Shown here piece by piece: positions 1 to 12,441 of a DNA stretch of 64,000 nt; positions within the stretch are counted from its first letter, which is position 1, and every line of letters starts with the position of its first letter. Origin of the DNA: Stercorarius parasiticus (taxonomy: Eukaryota > Chordata > Aves > Charadriiformes > Stercorariidae); assembly GCA_013396915.1 (NCBI GenBank), contig VWZL01000467.1:287305-351304 (forward strand), read 5' to 3'. The notes under the pieces are model-generated. The model was not told where the DNA came from. It did no database searches and saw only the letters and a list, made by a program, of their open reading frames with translations. A program made the position numbers and the translations under genes.

Positions 1-462
1 CATGCTGAGGGTTCACTCAATCCCACTATCTATGAAGATATTAAATAGTATTGGTCCCAGTACAGACCCTTGTGGGACACCGCTCATTATTGGTTTCCAC
101 TTGGATATTGAGCCATTGACTGTAACTCATTGGATGCTGCAATTCAGTCAATTCTTTACCCATCTAACAGTCCATCCATCAAACCCATCTTTCTCCAATT
201 TAGAGGTAAGAAGGTTGTGGGGGACTGTATCAAAGGCCTTACAGAAGTCCAGATAGATGACATCCATAGTTCTTCCTTCATCCACTGATGCAGTCACTCC
301 ATTGCAGAAGGCCACTAGATTAGTCAGGCATGATTTGTGCTTGGTGAAGCCATGCTGGCTGTCTCTAGTCACAACCCTGTCTTCTGTATGTTTCAACAAC
401 TTCCAGGAGGATCTGCTACATCATCTTACCAGGCGCTGAGGTGAGGCTGACTGACTGGAGGT
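1..462 (-). mobile_element. CR1 LINE fragment, reverse transcriptase region (open at window start)
   Basis: Non-LTR retrotransposon remnant read on the reverse strand. About 84 codons (399 down to 148) translate to a CR1-type RT segment containing the [16 protein letters not shown] block. This is RT motif A, in which the first Asp is a catalytic metal ligand. It is preceded by a [22 protein letters not shown] stretch typical of CR1. Homology continues on both sides in shifted frames, so the copy is broken by frameshifts. It has neither a 5' nor a 3' end inside the window: the 3' direction runs off base 1, and on the other side similarity fades near 460. It is inactive. Family assignment is from recognition of CR1 wording in the protein and DNA; the subfamily is not determined. 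Confidence 0.88.
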
Positions 463-480
463 CACAAGGGTATCACGATG

Positions 481-505
481 TTGTTCATGGGGAAACCATG
501 AACAA
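481..505. repeat. Perfect 10-bp hairpin with 5-nt loop
   Basis: TTGTTCATGG at 481-490 and CCATGAACAA at 496-505 are exact reverse complements around the loop GGAAA. It lies just outside the 5'-side limit of the neighbouring CR1 fragment. No function is evident; a stem this short can occur by chance in 64 kb. Confidence 0.6.
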
Positions 506-3180
506 TCCAGAAGTGAGAGATCTGTCACCCGGCAGAGCTGCAGCTCCTGGAGTCTAGTTATTTTTAAAGTTGGAGAGGGTCTTGCAGGAAATCCATTGGT
601 GTAGGTTTTGCAGCTCTGGCTACTGCACCACAGGCTGTTTCTATTAGCTCTGGTCTCTCTGGCTCTCCATCCTAAAATTTCCTATTTCAGTGCAAGTATA
701 GCATTGGAGAAAGGCGGCAGAGGTGCCACATTTCTTATTCAAAGCCATTCTTGCACTTTAATGTCCCCCTCTCACACCCTTGTTTGTCTTGTGGGAAGTT
801 TTTATGTTTTAATTTCAGCCAGGTCCTCCCCATGCAGGTAGCTTAATACATGATCTTATAAACTTGTCTGGCTTTACAATATGCTGTACCTCGCACGTCA
901 TAAAAGTAAATAATTGTACAACTATTCTGATACACTTCTGGGTTTTGAGGATTTGAGAGTGGGGTGGATTTTTTTCTTATTTTTAGCTTTCTACAGAGAG
1001 ATTTTTATAGAGCTTTCTGTGCAACATGTTATTGAACAAGATGACAGACCACTCATTTCCTCACATCAAAGGCATTTCAGCCTCTTTCCCAGGACAAATC
1101 TCTTTCCTTCTTCCCAAAGGGCCACCAGGGCCGGAGGGAGAAGGCGCTGTGGCTCAGGGATGGGACACTGAGGGAAGATCTGCTCCCTGCCTCTCACGCT
1201 GCAGTGCTGCCTAACTGCTCCCTGGGCCAGGGTGCATGTGTGCAAGAGAGGGCACGGCTCCACCACCCAGGGCTCAGGCTGCTCTGCCCCTGTCTGCAGT
1301 CCCTGATCCCTGTTGGGTCGTCACCTGGGGTGAACAGCATGGTGTTGCTGTAACAAACTGCACGTCCCTGTGACAACTTATCTGGGACAAGTACTACATC
1401 CCCTTCTCATTTTGTACAGGGCTAGGAGAGCTCCGGGCAGACCTCTGTGACCAAGCTTAGCAAGCAGATGGGGTTTTGTGCAATCTGTCAGGCCAAAGGC
1501 ATGAATCACTTGTGTAGCTGCTTCAAGAGACAGACCTACACTCCCAAGAGGAACCACTCAAGTGTTTCCAAGACTTCACCAGCAGCTACTTGCTCAGTGA
1601 AGGCTGTTAGGTACCTTCAAGTCTTCATGCCTCTATCAACATAGCTTCCAACTGTCTTTAAACCCTTCGTTTTCCTCCTTTCCACTCTATGACCATGCAG
1701 GGATGGCTCACCCTGCAATTTCCAATTCCACAGTGAATCCACGCTAACTGAGAATAACATCTTTTAGACACACGGAGCTTGCAAAACCTTCAAGGAGAAG
1801 GACAGCATTACTCAGCAGAAGAAACACCTGTAACAAACAACTGGATAAATTTTGGGTGGGATTTGTCCCACCTAAATAGATATGCCTAAAAGATAGACAT
1901 GTTCAAATCTGAGCTACTCACCTGAAGCTCCCTTAATAACGGAGATAAGGTGTACCTCCACAGAGCAATTCATCATCCCTATCTTGAACATCCCCATCTT
2001 CAGGGAAAGATGAAATTAGCATGCAGCACCTATGGGAAATGTTCACTTCTCTTCCATGGCTAGAAGTGGAGCTGGGGTCACTGGTCCAGAATTGGACATC
2101 AGACTTGAAAAGTTCCACCATGTTCAGTGCAGCAGGAGAGTCATGACTCTGAGTAGCAAAGGATGTCAGTAGACAGCTGCTGTGACTCTTTAATGGGTGA
2201 TTATGAGCTGCCTTTTTGCCTAATGCAGAAAATCCCTTGAGCTGACACATTTTCTTCCCAGCTAAGGGCTGGTCATCCTAATTTTCAGGCCTCTAGATTT
2301 AACAGTGAAATAAAGCTAATTTACAGCTCTTGCCATTAGGAGGACAAATTTTCATCTCCATCCTTCGTGTGAGAGGCACTATAACAAATGAATAATTATT
2401 GACCCATGATACCTATTAGAGATTGCAGTTGGGTCATCTCATTTGTTGTTTTAACAGAAGAAATTAAGAGCCCTAGCAGGGCTGTCACAAAAATTGAATC
2501 GATAATGAGATGAACACTGCCTTTACCAGAGGCTCTTTCTAGAACTACATGCAGGAAAAGCCCAGTGATAAGAGGACCTTGAGCCGTGGACCTGAATCGC
2601 GGAGCCCAGCAGGACTTTCAGCTTGCACTGCTTTCCTCCCACTGCTAGCTGGAAGTTTGATCGAGATGCTGCACGTCAGACTGCATACAGGGAAAGGAGC
2701 AGTTTGCCATGTACTTGCTTGGCCTTTTTGCCTCCATCACTGCCCGTAGCTAAATTGCCCAGCAAAGAGTTTTTGAATGCTGTGGCAGGCTCCTGTGCAC
2801 TTAGCCTGCTGCTGATTGCAGACCGATCCTTGCTGCCAGGTGACAAGGCTGGTCTCCTTCAAGATCATCCTCAGTGCTGGGAAAAAAATAGCCTTCAATT
2901 TGTAGGGGAAGTACTGAAGAACGTGGTGAATAACCTGACTCTGAGGGCTTTGAGTCTTTTGAAGGCAAAATTAGACCCTAGCAGTCCTGCAGAGTCTCAA
3001 GCTCAAGACATATATATTTGGCTTCTGCTCAGACCCTCCTGCCCCAAGAGTGAGGTGGCTGTACATCATGCACATGTAGCTCAGCACCACAGCACCTGTC
3101 CCAGTCTGAGACTGTGCTCCAGCTGCACCCTGGACCCTTGTATGTGACAACCATCTCTGATCTGGCAGTGTTGCTCCTTC
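506..3180. other. Non-coding stretch, no gene recognised
   Basis: Mixed-composition unique-looking DNA. The longest open frame (about 174 codons, forward, 2623-3147) has a composition like random sequence, no recognisable domain and no splice-site support, so I do not call it a gene. No tRNA, LTR or DNA transposon ends were seen. Confidence 0.6.
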
Positions 3181-4386
3181 CTGCACATGGTCTTGTCAAA
3201 CCTCATACCTCAGCCCACCAGCCCAGCCTGTCCAGGTCCCTCTGTAGAGCCTTCCTACCCTCAGCTAGATCAACACACCCAGCTTGGTGTCATCTGCAAA
3301 CTTACTGACGGTGCACTCAATCCCCTCATCCAGATCATTGATAAAGATATTAAACAGAACTGGCCCCATTACTGAGCCCTGGGGAACGCCACTTGTGACT
3401 GGCCACCAAATGGATTTAACTCCATTCACCACCACTCTTTGGGCCCTGCCTTCCAGACAGTATTTTACCCAGTGAAGAGTACATCCATCCAAGCCATGAG
3501 CAGCTAATTTCTCCACGAGAATGCTGAGGGAAATGCTGTCAAAGGCTTTACTAAAGTCTAGGTAGACAACATACACAGCCTTTCCCTTGTCAACTACGCA
3601 GGTCACCTTGTCATAGAGGGAGATCAGGTTTGTCAAGCAGGACCTGCCTTTAAACCCATGCTGACTGGGCCTGATCACATAGTTGTCCTGTATGTGCCGC
3701 ATAATGGCACTCAAGATGGTCTGCTCCATAACCTTCCCTGGCACCGAGGTCAAACTCACAGGCCTGTAGTTCCCCGAATCCTCCTTCTGGCCCCTCTTGT
3801 AGATGGGTGTCACATTTGCTAACTTCCAGTCAACTGTGACCTCCTCAGTTAGCCAGGACTGCTGATAAATGATGGAAAGTGGCTTGGTGAACACTTCTGC
3901 CAGCTCCCTCAGCACCATTGCATAGATGCCATCTGGCTCCACAGACCTCTGTGTGTCTAAGGGGTGAAGCAGGTCACTCACAATTTCCCCTTGGATTACG
4001 GGGGCATCATTTTACTCCCCGTCCCTTACTTCCAGCTCAGGGGGTTGGGTACCCTGAGAACAACTGGTCTTACTATTAAAGACTGAGGCAAAGAAGTCAT
4101 TAAGTACCTCAGCCTTTTCCTCATCCTTGGTCATTATGTTTCCTCCTGCATCCAATAAAGAATGGAGGTTCTCCTTATCCCTCCTTTTGTTGCTAATGTA
4201 TTTATAGAAACATTTTTCTATTGTCTTTTATGGCCAGATTAAGTTCTAGTTGGACTTTGGCACTTCTAATTTTCTCCCTGCATAACCTCACAATGTCCTT
4301 GTAGTCCTCCTGAGTTGCCTGCCCCTTTTTCCAAACTTCCTTTTTTTCTCCAAGTTCCAGCCAAATCTCTCTGTTCAGCTAGGCCA
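3181..4386 (-). mobile_element. CR1-like LINE, RT-domain portion, about 1.2 kb
   Basis: Reverse-strand CR1 remnant covering the stretch just upstream of RT and nearly the whole RT domain. The DNA wording around 3215-3330 (the region encoding the FADD box) and around 4100-4380 matches the CR1 lineage widespread in birds and reptiles. It has no CR1 3' untranslated end or terminal octamers, so it is truncated at both ends. On the 5' side similarity stops near 4386. The frame is open from 3981 to 3265 and shifted outside that interval. It belongs to a different subfamily from the piece at 1-462, judging from protein differences in the same RT block ([10 protein letters not shown] here, [10 protein letters not shown] there). 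Confidence 0.9.
3265..3981 (-). pseudogene. CR1 ORF2 reverse transcriptase domain remnant
   Basis: A 238-codon uninterrupted reverse-strand segment of a retrotransposon polymerase. In order it shows the fingers block with [12 protein letters not shown] and NYRPVSLTS, the [13 protein letters not shown] block, motif [10 protein letters not shown] (catalytic Asp), the motif B region [15 protein letters not shown], and motif C FADD with the paired aspartates encoded at 3289-3294. In an intact CR1, ORF2 would run about 900-1000 codons with an N-terminal apurinic-type endonuclease and a C-terminal tail; both are absent here. The first Met shown by translation is not a real start. All catalytic motifs of the segment look undamaged, but with no endonuclease, no 5' promoter and no 3' end it cannot mobilise. 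Likely simply a relatively young or lucky fragment, not a domesticated gene, because no splice or start context supports expression. Confidence 0.85.
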
Positions 4387-7300
4387 GATCATTAACTTCA
4401 CCCCTGCTTGAGGTCTTGTCAGCACTGGTGAAAACAGCTAACTTCAGGGCAGGCAGTGGAGAACCCGTTTCCACAGAAAACGCTGATGTGGTTACAATAG
4501 GAATCCTCCCACTCCCTTTCCATTGCTGCAGTCCCAACTTATTCATCAGAAATGCTCTTTCCCCAGAATTGCTTTGTCTTTCTGGTGGACCTGAGGCTGT
4601 GAGGTCAGCATTGCAAAGTTGGACCTGCAAGTCACATCTCCATTTTGCTTCCCACGTGAGCTTTCTCCTCATTTATTTTTTTACACGGCCTGTTTTACAC
4701 GAAGATCTGCTTTAGCTTTTGGGCTTGCTCCAGCACCACCCGCTAAAATTATATCAAGTATTGATTGGTAACATATTACAGGGGCAATGCTATTGAGGAT
4801 ACATTAAGTAAATGGAGGAGCAGGCACATGCTGCTTTCTTCCCTTCACTCTGTTTCTCAGAATGGTATTCAGCAGCAGCAGAGATGTACAGGATCTGAGT
4901 CAGCCATGGCTTAAACTGGCCAGAGATCATCCAAATTAATATGTTATGGAAAAGACTCAGTGTTGTGTTAAATAGCTGTGGGCCTGGTAATACCCATGGT
5001 TACACAGTAGTTACATGGATGATGTTGTGAAATGAGAATGGTTCAAGGAACAAAACTTTGTGATTCAAGAACCTCAGCATTTTGGTGGTCTGCCATACTG
5101 CTCCATGTTTCATTTTCACTTATTATCACTCAATATTTTATTTCTTTCTGTACTCAAAAATGTGCCAAGCACTGGTGACGGTGGTGGCTGGCTACTATTT
5201 CTCAAGCCATGCAACTTGGGTGGTGAAGTAGTAAGAGAACAGGAATGGGGAGACACAGTTGCAACTGCAGGTGATGGACATCCAGGTGACACGGGCAGAA
5301 GATAAGAGGAAAGTGAAGGTTTCAGGTTGAGAAATTGAGGTGAAAAATAGTTTTAAGCAGCAAATATACACTAAGATATGGAACAAAATAAACTACAACT
5401 CTTTCTTAACAATCAGATGTGAAAATGAGCATCCATGACACTGGTATCAACCTAAACTGACTTGCAAATGCCCTTTTGCTGGAGTTCCTTGCTACTGACC
5501 TTACACAGGGGACCGTAGTTAAAGGAATGCAGGCTAAAAATTGAACAAGCCTGTATATGAAATAACATCAGGAATGAGTTAAACCATCTGAAGCTGTAGA
5601 GTGGCAGAGTTATAAACTTTCTTTCCAGTTCAATCCTGATTCTAGCATCACTTGGCTATTTTTCTCCACTGCCTGTAAGAGGAGTTGAGGGTGAATAAGC
5701 CAAGCTCAGATAGAGACATCTGGTTTTCAGATCCTACATTCAGCTGAGACAAAGCCCACCCTGCTCCTACCTTGGCTCCTGAGCTTCCTGGTCACCTTCA
5801 TTCCTTTGATTCTGTCTCTTCCTGATCCATCTGCCTGTCCCTGCTCTGGCTTGTCCCCATGTTGCCTCAAACATGGCCCCCTTGTTTTCCCCATGTCCTT
5901 CTTGAGATTAGTACCTTTATGAACTTAGGCTCTCCTAATAACATCTCTGCTCTTCCCTGAATTCTGCTCTGAGACATGAGACAGGACTGTCAAAATCTCA
6001 CTCTAACCCTAGACTGCCCTCAGGATCTCAGCCAGCCATCTGGAGTACCTCCATGCCCTCTTTTTGCTGTGTGGAGACACAACTTGACACTGACCCTCTA
6101 ACTGATAAACTCTATAACACCTGTTCCCTCACGTGAAAGACTCCTTGCGACAAAGAAAACATTGCTGTTTTCACCATGGCTTGCAGCCTTTAAAGGACAA
6201 TGATACAAAGTACAATGTGCAAGGCCTAAACTGCCAAATAAAGGCGGTTTAGGGACAGATCTCTGGTCCCAAGCTCAGGTGACACAATCTGGCTTAGAGA
6301 CAGCTCTTTGTTGAAGGGAGACAGCGCAGCCTGAAGCCATGTCAAGGAACAAGTCGTGCAGGTGGTCAAGATCCAGACCTCATCTCTAATTTATCAGCCT
6401 TTATACAGGTCAATAAAACAGGACAGGAGCCACTCCCTGGCTCTGAAGACAAGTGGCACAGCTTGTGACCAACTCGCCTCTCACACAAGGTGGCCTCTGC
6501 CTTGTGCGTGGTGGGAACTGTCCCTGTTCCCTCCAAGCCCATCACTGGCTTGACAGTGCTGGCCATCACACAGCACGGATGATTGCAAGTTGGTGCTGTG
6601 GCCATGACATGCTGCAGCTTTGGTAGATACAGCCATACGCAAATTTCCTACGCCCAGAGGTGGCTCAGCTTGAGCAGGTGAGAGGCAGAAATTCACATCA
6701 GGGGAGTTCATGTGCTGCTTCCCAAGCCCTTGAAGGTTAATGGTTGCACAGAAACTGTCAGCCTTCTGGGACATCTTTTGGCACCTTTACTAAGCACTCG
6801 GTCATTTGGAAGGGAAAATAATAAGCACTTTCCTGTGGAAGGCTTTTTCTTTTGGCATCTTATGTCAAGATTCAGTTACATGTCAGATATACGTGTTTGT
6901 TTTCATAAGGCACTATGTAAAAAACATCTCTTCCTTCAAATACACATTGTGTCAGCAGCTCTTTTGGACTGATTTCAATTCCTCAGCCATACCACAGCTC
7001 TTCTATGGCTAGAAGAGGGCATTCAGGCTTTACCTTCCCTGTCAGCTGAAGAGTCACACTGCTCTGCAAACTGCCCTTGAAATCAATGTGGTTGCTATAT
7101 TGGAGATACTTAGCACATAAATTGTAGGACATGGAGGCAGTGCATGTTACAAGGCGTGATAAGTGTGCAGTGAACTGCTGTACAAGCTCATTTCAAAACC
7201 TAGCACAGGCTCCTTGCTCTCCCGCCTGCTCAGTTCAGAGCTTTAAGGGAGGGTGTGCTTGTGAGGGTATGCGGCTAACCCCATCCACAATCCAGCCAGC

Positions 7301-10300
7301 CAGAAATGGGGCTGAGCTTTCTCACACATTATATTTGTTTATGCTGATACGCCCACACTGCAGGTTTGATGGTAAAATGAGCTTTCCCACCTCATTTGTG
7401 CACTTTTGCCTGAATCTGAGGATGTTACTGGGTGGGTAGTGGTTAAAGAACAATAAAACAGAAATGGAAGTGGTGTATCCACATTTCAGTAGGTGCGTCC
7501 ACAGGGCTTGATTGTGTACACACTGATAAATAATTATAAATGGGCACCTTATCCTGGAACAGTGAGAGAGTAAGGGAAAGAATGGGAACTACATGTGCAA
7601 GTTTTCATGTGCCCGGGCATTTGAAAGCCAAGGAGACCACAGTAAGGATGAATCCAGAAGGTGTTTTTCTTTCCAAGCCCACCAAGGAGAGCTATATCTA
7701 TGTATGTAACCATTAAAGGCATATATTCCATGTTCACAAACCCGAGCCTATAAAAAGACAAGCTCATTTACCAGGGAAAGCCTTTCTCTGTGAAAAACCT
7801 AAAGGCTCTTTAGATGTGCCAAATTGATTTCTTTGTCTTCAAGCACGAATATCAATTAAGCTGAGGTTATGTCCTAGCTTAAAAGCAGGGTGAGATTTAT
7901 GTGAACAATCAGTTTCAGTTACAGGGAATTAATCTTAAGTGTATAGTACGGGCACAGGAGTGCATTACTTTCCTTTTATGTCATTTGTTTCCCGATATTG
8001 GCACTCTGGAGCAAGGGTATATCTCAAGTAAATTTGGCTTCTCATTATACATCCAAATCCCATCAGCGCAACGACAGACACCTGGCGAAGGGTCACATTC
8101 AGTTGAACATGCTCAGCTGTGTACAGGTGACATCATGTTTCAGCGGAGGCACCTCAAGGTTTCGGAGACGTTGCTGGTAGAGGAGCCATGGCTCCAGGGG
8201 GAAGACCAGATGCTGAGCAGCCAGAATGGGTCTCATTTGCACTGGAGAGGTGCATTTCTCACTAGGATGCTTTACCATTGTGCCACCCTCATTATTTCTG
8301 CTATTGTTATTTCTCCAGCACTGAGCATAACAGGTACCTTGAAAAAGGACTGTACAGAAAGGGTGAACTGCTATAAAGACAAATTCTTAGCTGAACAAAG
8401 CCAATACGGCTCCACTGCAGCCATTGGACCTTCTCTATGAAGCTGCGCTGCTTGGAGCAGGGAGACATGGGGACAGCAGAGGCTTTCACAGTGCTGACGT
8501 GAGGGAAGATAAATTTAGGATCCAGTCCTAGTTTTTGTGGATTGTGTTTTACAGGAGAGAGTCAGTAGCTAAAAGAAACCAGGCTGCAGTTCACTGTTTC
8601 TACAGGAGATGTGCGTATGGAGTCATATTTCTTCTAGCCCAAGATGCTTGTGGTTTTGACTGCATGATGACCTCACTTCAACAGAAACAGCAGAGGGTGA
8701 TCCTTGCCTTGATTCCTTCCACCATTATGGCACTCCTGTGGGAAGTAGGAGTTGCAGCTCCCACCCCATGGGAGAGACTTCTTGCTTCTAGTTGGCTCTG
8801 CAAGCAGTGAATGAAACATAAACTGAAAGCTGATACCAGGGAGTTGTGTCTTCTCCTGCCCTCCATGCTGTCACTCTGTGTTGGGTACACTCACAAATGA
8901 AATACAGGCTCTAGTCCCTAGGGAGCATGGGAGTGACTGATTTTGCACCCAGAGAGGTACAAGAGGGAGACGCTGAGCTGAGCAAGGTGGTGTCCTAAGA
9001 TGTCAGCCCTCTGGGGACGAGAAGCTACACTAGGCACATTAGCACATCTTCAGTACCAGCTTTGGTGTACAGGGGTTTTTACAATGTTGAAGTGATCAGG
9101 TGAGTTGGAGTTAGAGACCAAAAAGCATCTAACTGTATATTAGGAGCTGGATCTTTCCCTGAGTCCCCCATGAGTCGTGTTCATGGACAGGTAAAGGAAA
9201 TACCACAGTTTGCCCCTACACTGGCTAAAGCACCATCCATCATGGGAACTTATGCATCCCTTGTATACTGGAGGACCACTGAAAACCTTGGGTATCTCAG
9301 TCTATTGACTGCAGAAGAGTTACTCTGCTCAGTGACACCACACTCAAACTTGCACCAAATGGGTCTCATACAACCAGCAGAGAAAAAGGAGACACCTTCA
9401 ATGAAGATATTGCGAAATTACATTCAAAAGGAGGGGCCAGGTACTGGAGGTCTTTGCTCTGCCAGTGGGGGCTGAGCCTGGTGGTTGTTGTGGCTGCAGA
9501 AGAGGGTGGGAAAAATTAAACTGGGCTCAACCAGACTAGAAATTCAGCCTGAAATGCTAGTATGGTGGTTCCCTTAGGTGTAGGGCACACGATACTAGCG
9601 ACATGCAAGCCTGGCATGGTGCCAGCACCTATCAGTTGTAATATGCATCCTCGCCAGCACTGCTGATCTTGGTGCCCAGCAAAAAATCACTTGCGGGTCT
9701 GCACATCTGTAAATCACTTACGCCCGGACACACTTGCAACCTCTTCTCTTCCTAGAAATGTAGCTCTCTGTGATCCAGGGATCCAGCATCTGGCTCTGGT
9801 TCAGCCCAGCTACATTGCCTTGGCTCAGACTGCCGAGGAAGAGCTGGGAGAAAGTCTGTAGAGCAGTGACTCAGAAGATGAGAAAGGTGAAAAGGCAAAC
9901 AGAGGTTGGACAGCTGAGATGTGGATAGGGAGCAAATCAAGAATTCAAGGCGAAAAGCACCATCATGGCAAGATATGAAGTCCTAGATGGCAACACAGAA
10001 AGCTGGAAACTGGAAACTCAGCAGCACAGAGCACCTGTCGCAAGTGTGGTAGAAACCTACCCTTCCCCACGTGATGGCTGGCTGACTGGCCGGCCAGCAA
10101 GGAATCCTCAGGTGTCTTATCGGGGACACTGAGCATACTAACGCTTAGTTGGTAGCACATTAAATCCCAGCTATCTTTTGTTTGTGTCAACCAGTAAATA
10201 ACCGTGTTATACTTCAAAGTTGTGTATATCCTGCTCACAGAGTCTCTTTGTGCATAACAAAAGGTGCCTGAACAAAGTGACCTGGAAAAGGAGGGTTACA

Positions 10301-10959
10301 CTTCCCTCTCTCCAGCATAGAAAGCCAGCATGACCAATAGAAGAAAATCCGGTTTCTTTGTTCTTTTTCTCCCTTTTATTCTTCGTCCTCCTCTCTGCTG
10401 GTGTGTGGGGTTACCACAAAGGCAAAGGGGTTAAAAAATGCGTTTCCACTTATACACAGGTGGAAAGCGATGCATGTATTGACTCTTTTTAAGGACAAAA
10501 ATTCAGATTTTAGTAAGAGTCACAGAACAAAATACCTTTGAAGATCTGGACCACTTAGGTAGTGGAAGGTGCCAGTCTGCTGGGCTAGAGTATCTACCAT
10601 CTCAAAAAGAGAAATCTGGTTAAAGTTTTATGCTCTGTGTTTCAAAGTTTTGAGATCACAGAAAGGTTTCAAAAACAGCTCAAAGAAAAAGTGTGATTCA
10701 TCTTACCAAACATCACAGGTTCACAGGCACCTGCATGTGATCTAGTCAATACAGGCTCTCCTAACAAAGTAAATAGCATAGTCCTCTGAGCTCACCTCCT
10801 GATCTGCTTTTGCATCTAATCTAAGCATGCCTATTTCCCTCCACTGGGCAAAACTGAACCCTGCATTTAGTCAGGCATCTTCTGTATTTGGCACCAGAAA
10901 GGGAGCATTGTGCACGAAGGGAGGAATCACTGAGGGTGTGGAGTGAAATCAAAACAGGG
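4387..10959. other. Long non-coding stretch, no gene or repeat recognised
   Basis: About 6.6 kb of moderately AT-rich unique-looking DNA. The largest open frame (forward 7901-8440, about 179 codons) has no recognisable domain and no exon signals. I saw no CR1 3' ends, LTR ends, satellite or RNA gene. It is compatible with intron or intergenic DNA. Confidence 0.6.
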
Positions 10960-11500
10960 AGCCCTGGGTCTGGCTGGGATGGAGTTAGCTTTCTTCACAA
11001 CAGCCCTTACAGTGCTGGACTTTGGATTTGTGACCAGAACAGCGTTGATAACACACAGATGTTTTAGTTATTCTTGCAAAGTGCTTGCACAGCATCAAGG
11101 TCTTTTCTGTTTCTCACTCTGCCCCCCGCAGCGAGTTGGCTGGGGGTGGGCGAGAGGTTTGGAGGGGACACACCTGAGGCAGTTGACCCCAACAGATCAA
11201 AGGGATGTTCCATACCATATAATGCCACGCTCAGCAATAAAAAAGGTGGGTAGTCTTTCCAAAGTACTCTTTGCTTGGAGACCAGCTGGACATTGGTTTG
11301 CTGGTGGGAGGTGGCAAGTGACTGCATTTGCATCACTTGTTCTTTGTTTTCTCTCTTTCCTTCACTTAATAAACTGTCTTCATCTTGACCCATGAGTTTT
11401 TCTCTCTGTTGCTTCTCTGATTCTCTCCCCCATCCTGCTGGGGGGGAATGAGCGAGTGGCTGGTGGGTGCTTAGTTGCTGGCCAGGGTTAACACACCACA
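10960..11500 (+). mobile_element. Solo LTR of an avian ERVL-type retrovirus-like element
   Basis: About 540 bp matching, from memory of its wording, a solo LTR family abundant in Neoaves (TguLTR5-like; name unverified). It opens with a GGCTGGGATGGAGTTA-type block near 10973 and has a GTTGATAACACAC block near 11045. A TATA-like CCATACCATATAATG follows near 11211, then CAGCAATAAAAA near 11233. An AATAAA polyadenylation hexamer sits at 11368-11373. It closes with GGGTTAACACACCACA, the family's degraded terminal end. The flanks CAGGG (10955-10959) and AAGGG (11501-11505) could be a decayed 5-bp target duplication but differ at one base. No internal gag/pol sequence is present on either side, so this is a recombined solo LTR. 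It could still supply a promoter or polyadenylation site to a host transcript. Confidence 0.82.
11368..11373 (+). promoter_or_regulatory. AATAAA polyadenylation hexamer in the LTR
   Basis: A canonical hexamer in the R/U5-like part of the solo LTR, preceded by a T-rich stretch and followed by T/G-rich sequence. Known ERV LTRs use such a signal to end their own transcripts; whether it is used here is unknown. Confidence 0.5.
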
Positions 11501-12212
11501 AAGGGCAAACAGGGCAAGAAACGTTAGAGAAGATCAAAAGGAAAGGAAACCTGAAAATGGACATTTGTATGAAATAAACCAAACTCTATCATGCCCTGGC
11601 AGCACTGCTGAAATATGAAGGAAATGGGAACGGCACTTCCAGGGCTCTGGTGCCACAGAACAGGCAAAGAGCCACAGCCTGAAAGCAGACATTTTACTAG
11701 AAGTTTATAACATCTGGTTGCATCAGACATGAAAAAAGCCTTCTCACTTTGTGTAAGGTCTCAGCGATATTACTATTGCAATCCTGAAAATCCTGTTTGA
11801 ACAGTGCCAGCTGCAGGGGCACCTGCACTTAATGAAAGAGCAGTTTGGCAAACAAAGCTAAAACATGATCCAAAGCTAAGACCAAAACTGCAGGAAGTGA
11901 AAAAATTTGAAATACTGGGAATGGCACATCTAGAAACAAACTCCTGTTTGTACCATTGATAGAAAAGATAGTCCAGAGGGCATCTCTGCATGTAGCCTAG
12001 TAGCGGGGAAAGACCTTGCAATACAATGCTGAGACAAGGCAGAAGTGACAAACATCAAACGAGCCGGTCCCTGGCATCCACTACTACTATATGGAGAAAA
12101 TGCAGGGTGTGCAATTAGCCTGAACGACAGCAGCAACCTCAAATCTCCACTAGAACCACCTGTAGGGAGAACATAGTAGGAAACACTTGCCTGCGCAGTT
12201 TGGAGGGACAAA
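11501..12212. other. Non-coding spacer between LTR and CR1
   Basis: About 0.7 kb of unique-looking sequence with no supported gene. Reverse-strand open frames of about 90 codons show no domain. Confidence 0.6.
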
Positions 12213-12441
12213 ATGGAAATTCCATCTCAAGATGAGGAGGAACTTCTTTACTTTGAGGGTAGCAGAGCACTGGAACAGGCTGCCCAGAGAGGTGGTGGAG
12301 TCTCCATCTCTGGAGACATTCAAAACCCACCTGGATGCATTCCTGTCCAGCCTGCTCTAGGGGAACCTGCTTTGGGGGGGTGCTGGACTAGATGATCTCC
12401 AAAAGTCCCTTCCAACCCCTACCATTCTGTGATTCTGTGAT
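12213..12441 (+). mobile_element. CR1 LINE 3' end, 5'-truncated (ATTCTGTG-type tail)
   Basis: Forward CR1 3' terminus. Seen in order: an AGGAACTTCTTTACTTTGAG block, a CACTGGAACAGGCTGCCCAG block, the 3' UTR block GGACTAGATGATCTCCA, and CCCTTCCAACCCCTACCATT followed by two ATTCTGTG-type octamers (12424-12441). Only the last few dozen ORF2 codons plus 3' UTR are kept, the usual 5' truncation from incomplete target-primed reverse transcription. The wording (ATCTCCA and CCTACCATT) marks a different CR1 subfamily from the copies at 51-54 and 59-64 kb. Confidence 0.93.

Noticed and set aside
2623..3147. Forward open frame of about 174 codons
   Set aside because: No recognisable domain, random-looking composition, no splice or promoter context; it ends just before a CR1 fragment.
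7901..8440. Forward open frame of about 179 codons
   Set aside because: No family resemblance, no start context or exon borders, and the local DNA is ordinary unique sequence.
11064..11582. Reverse open frame of about 172 codons
   Set aside because: Antisense of the solo LTR and its flank; not a gene.
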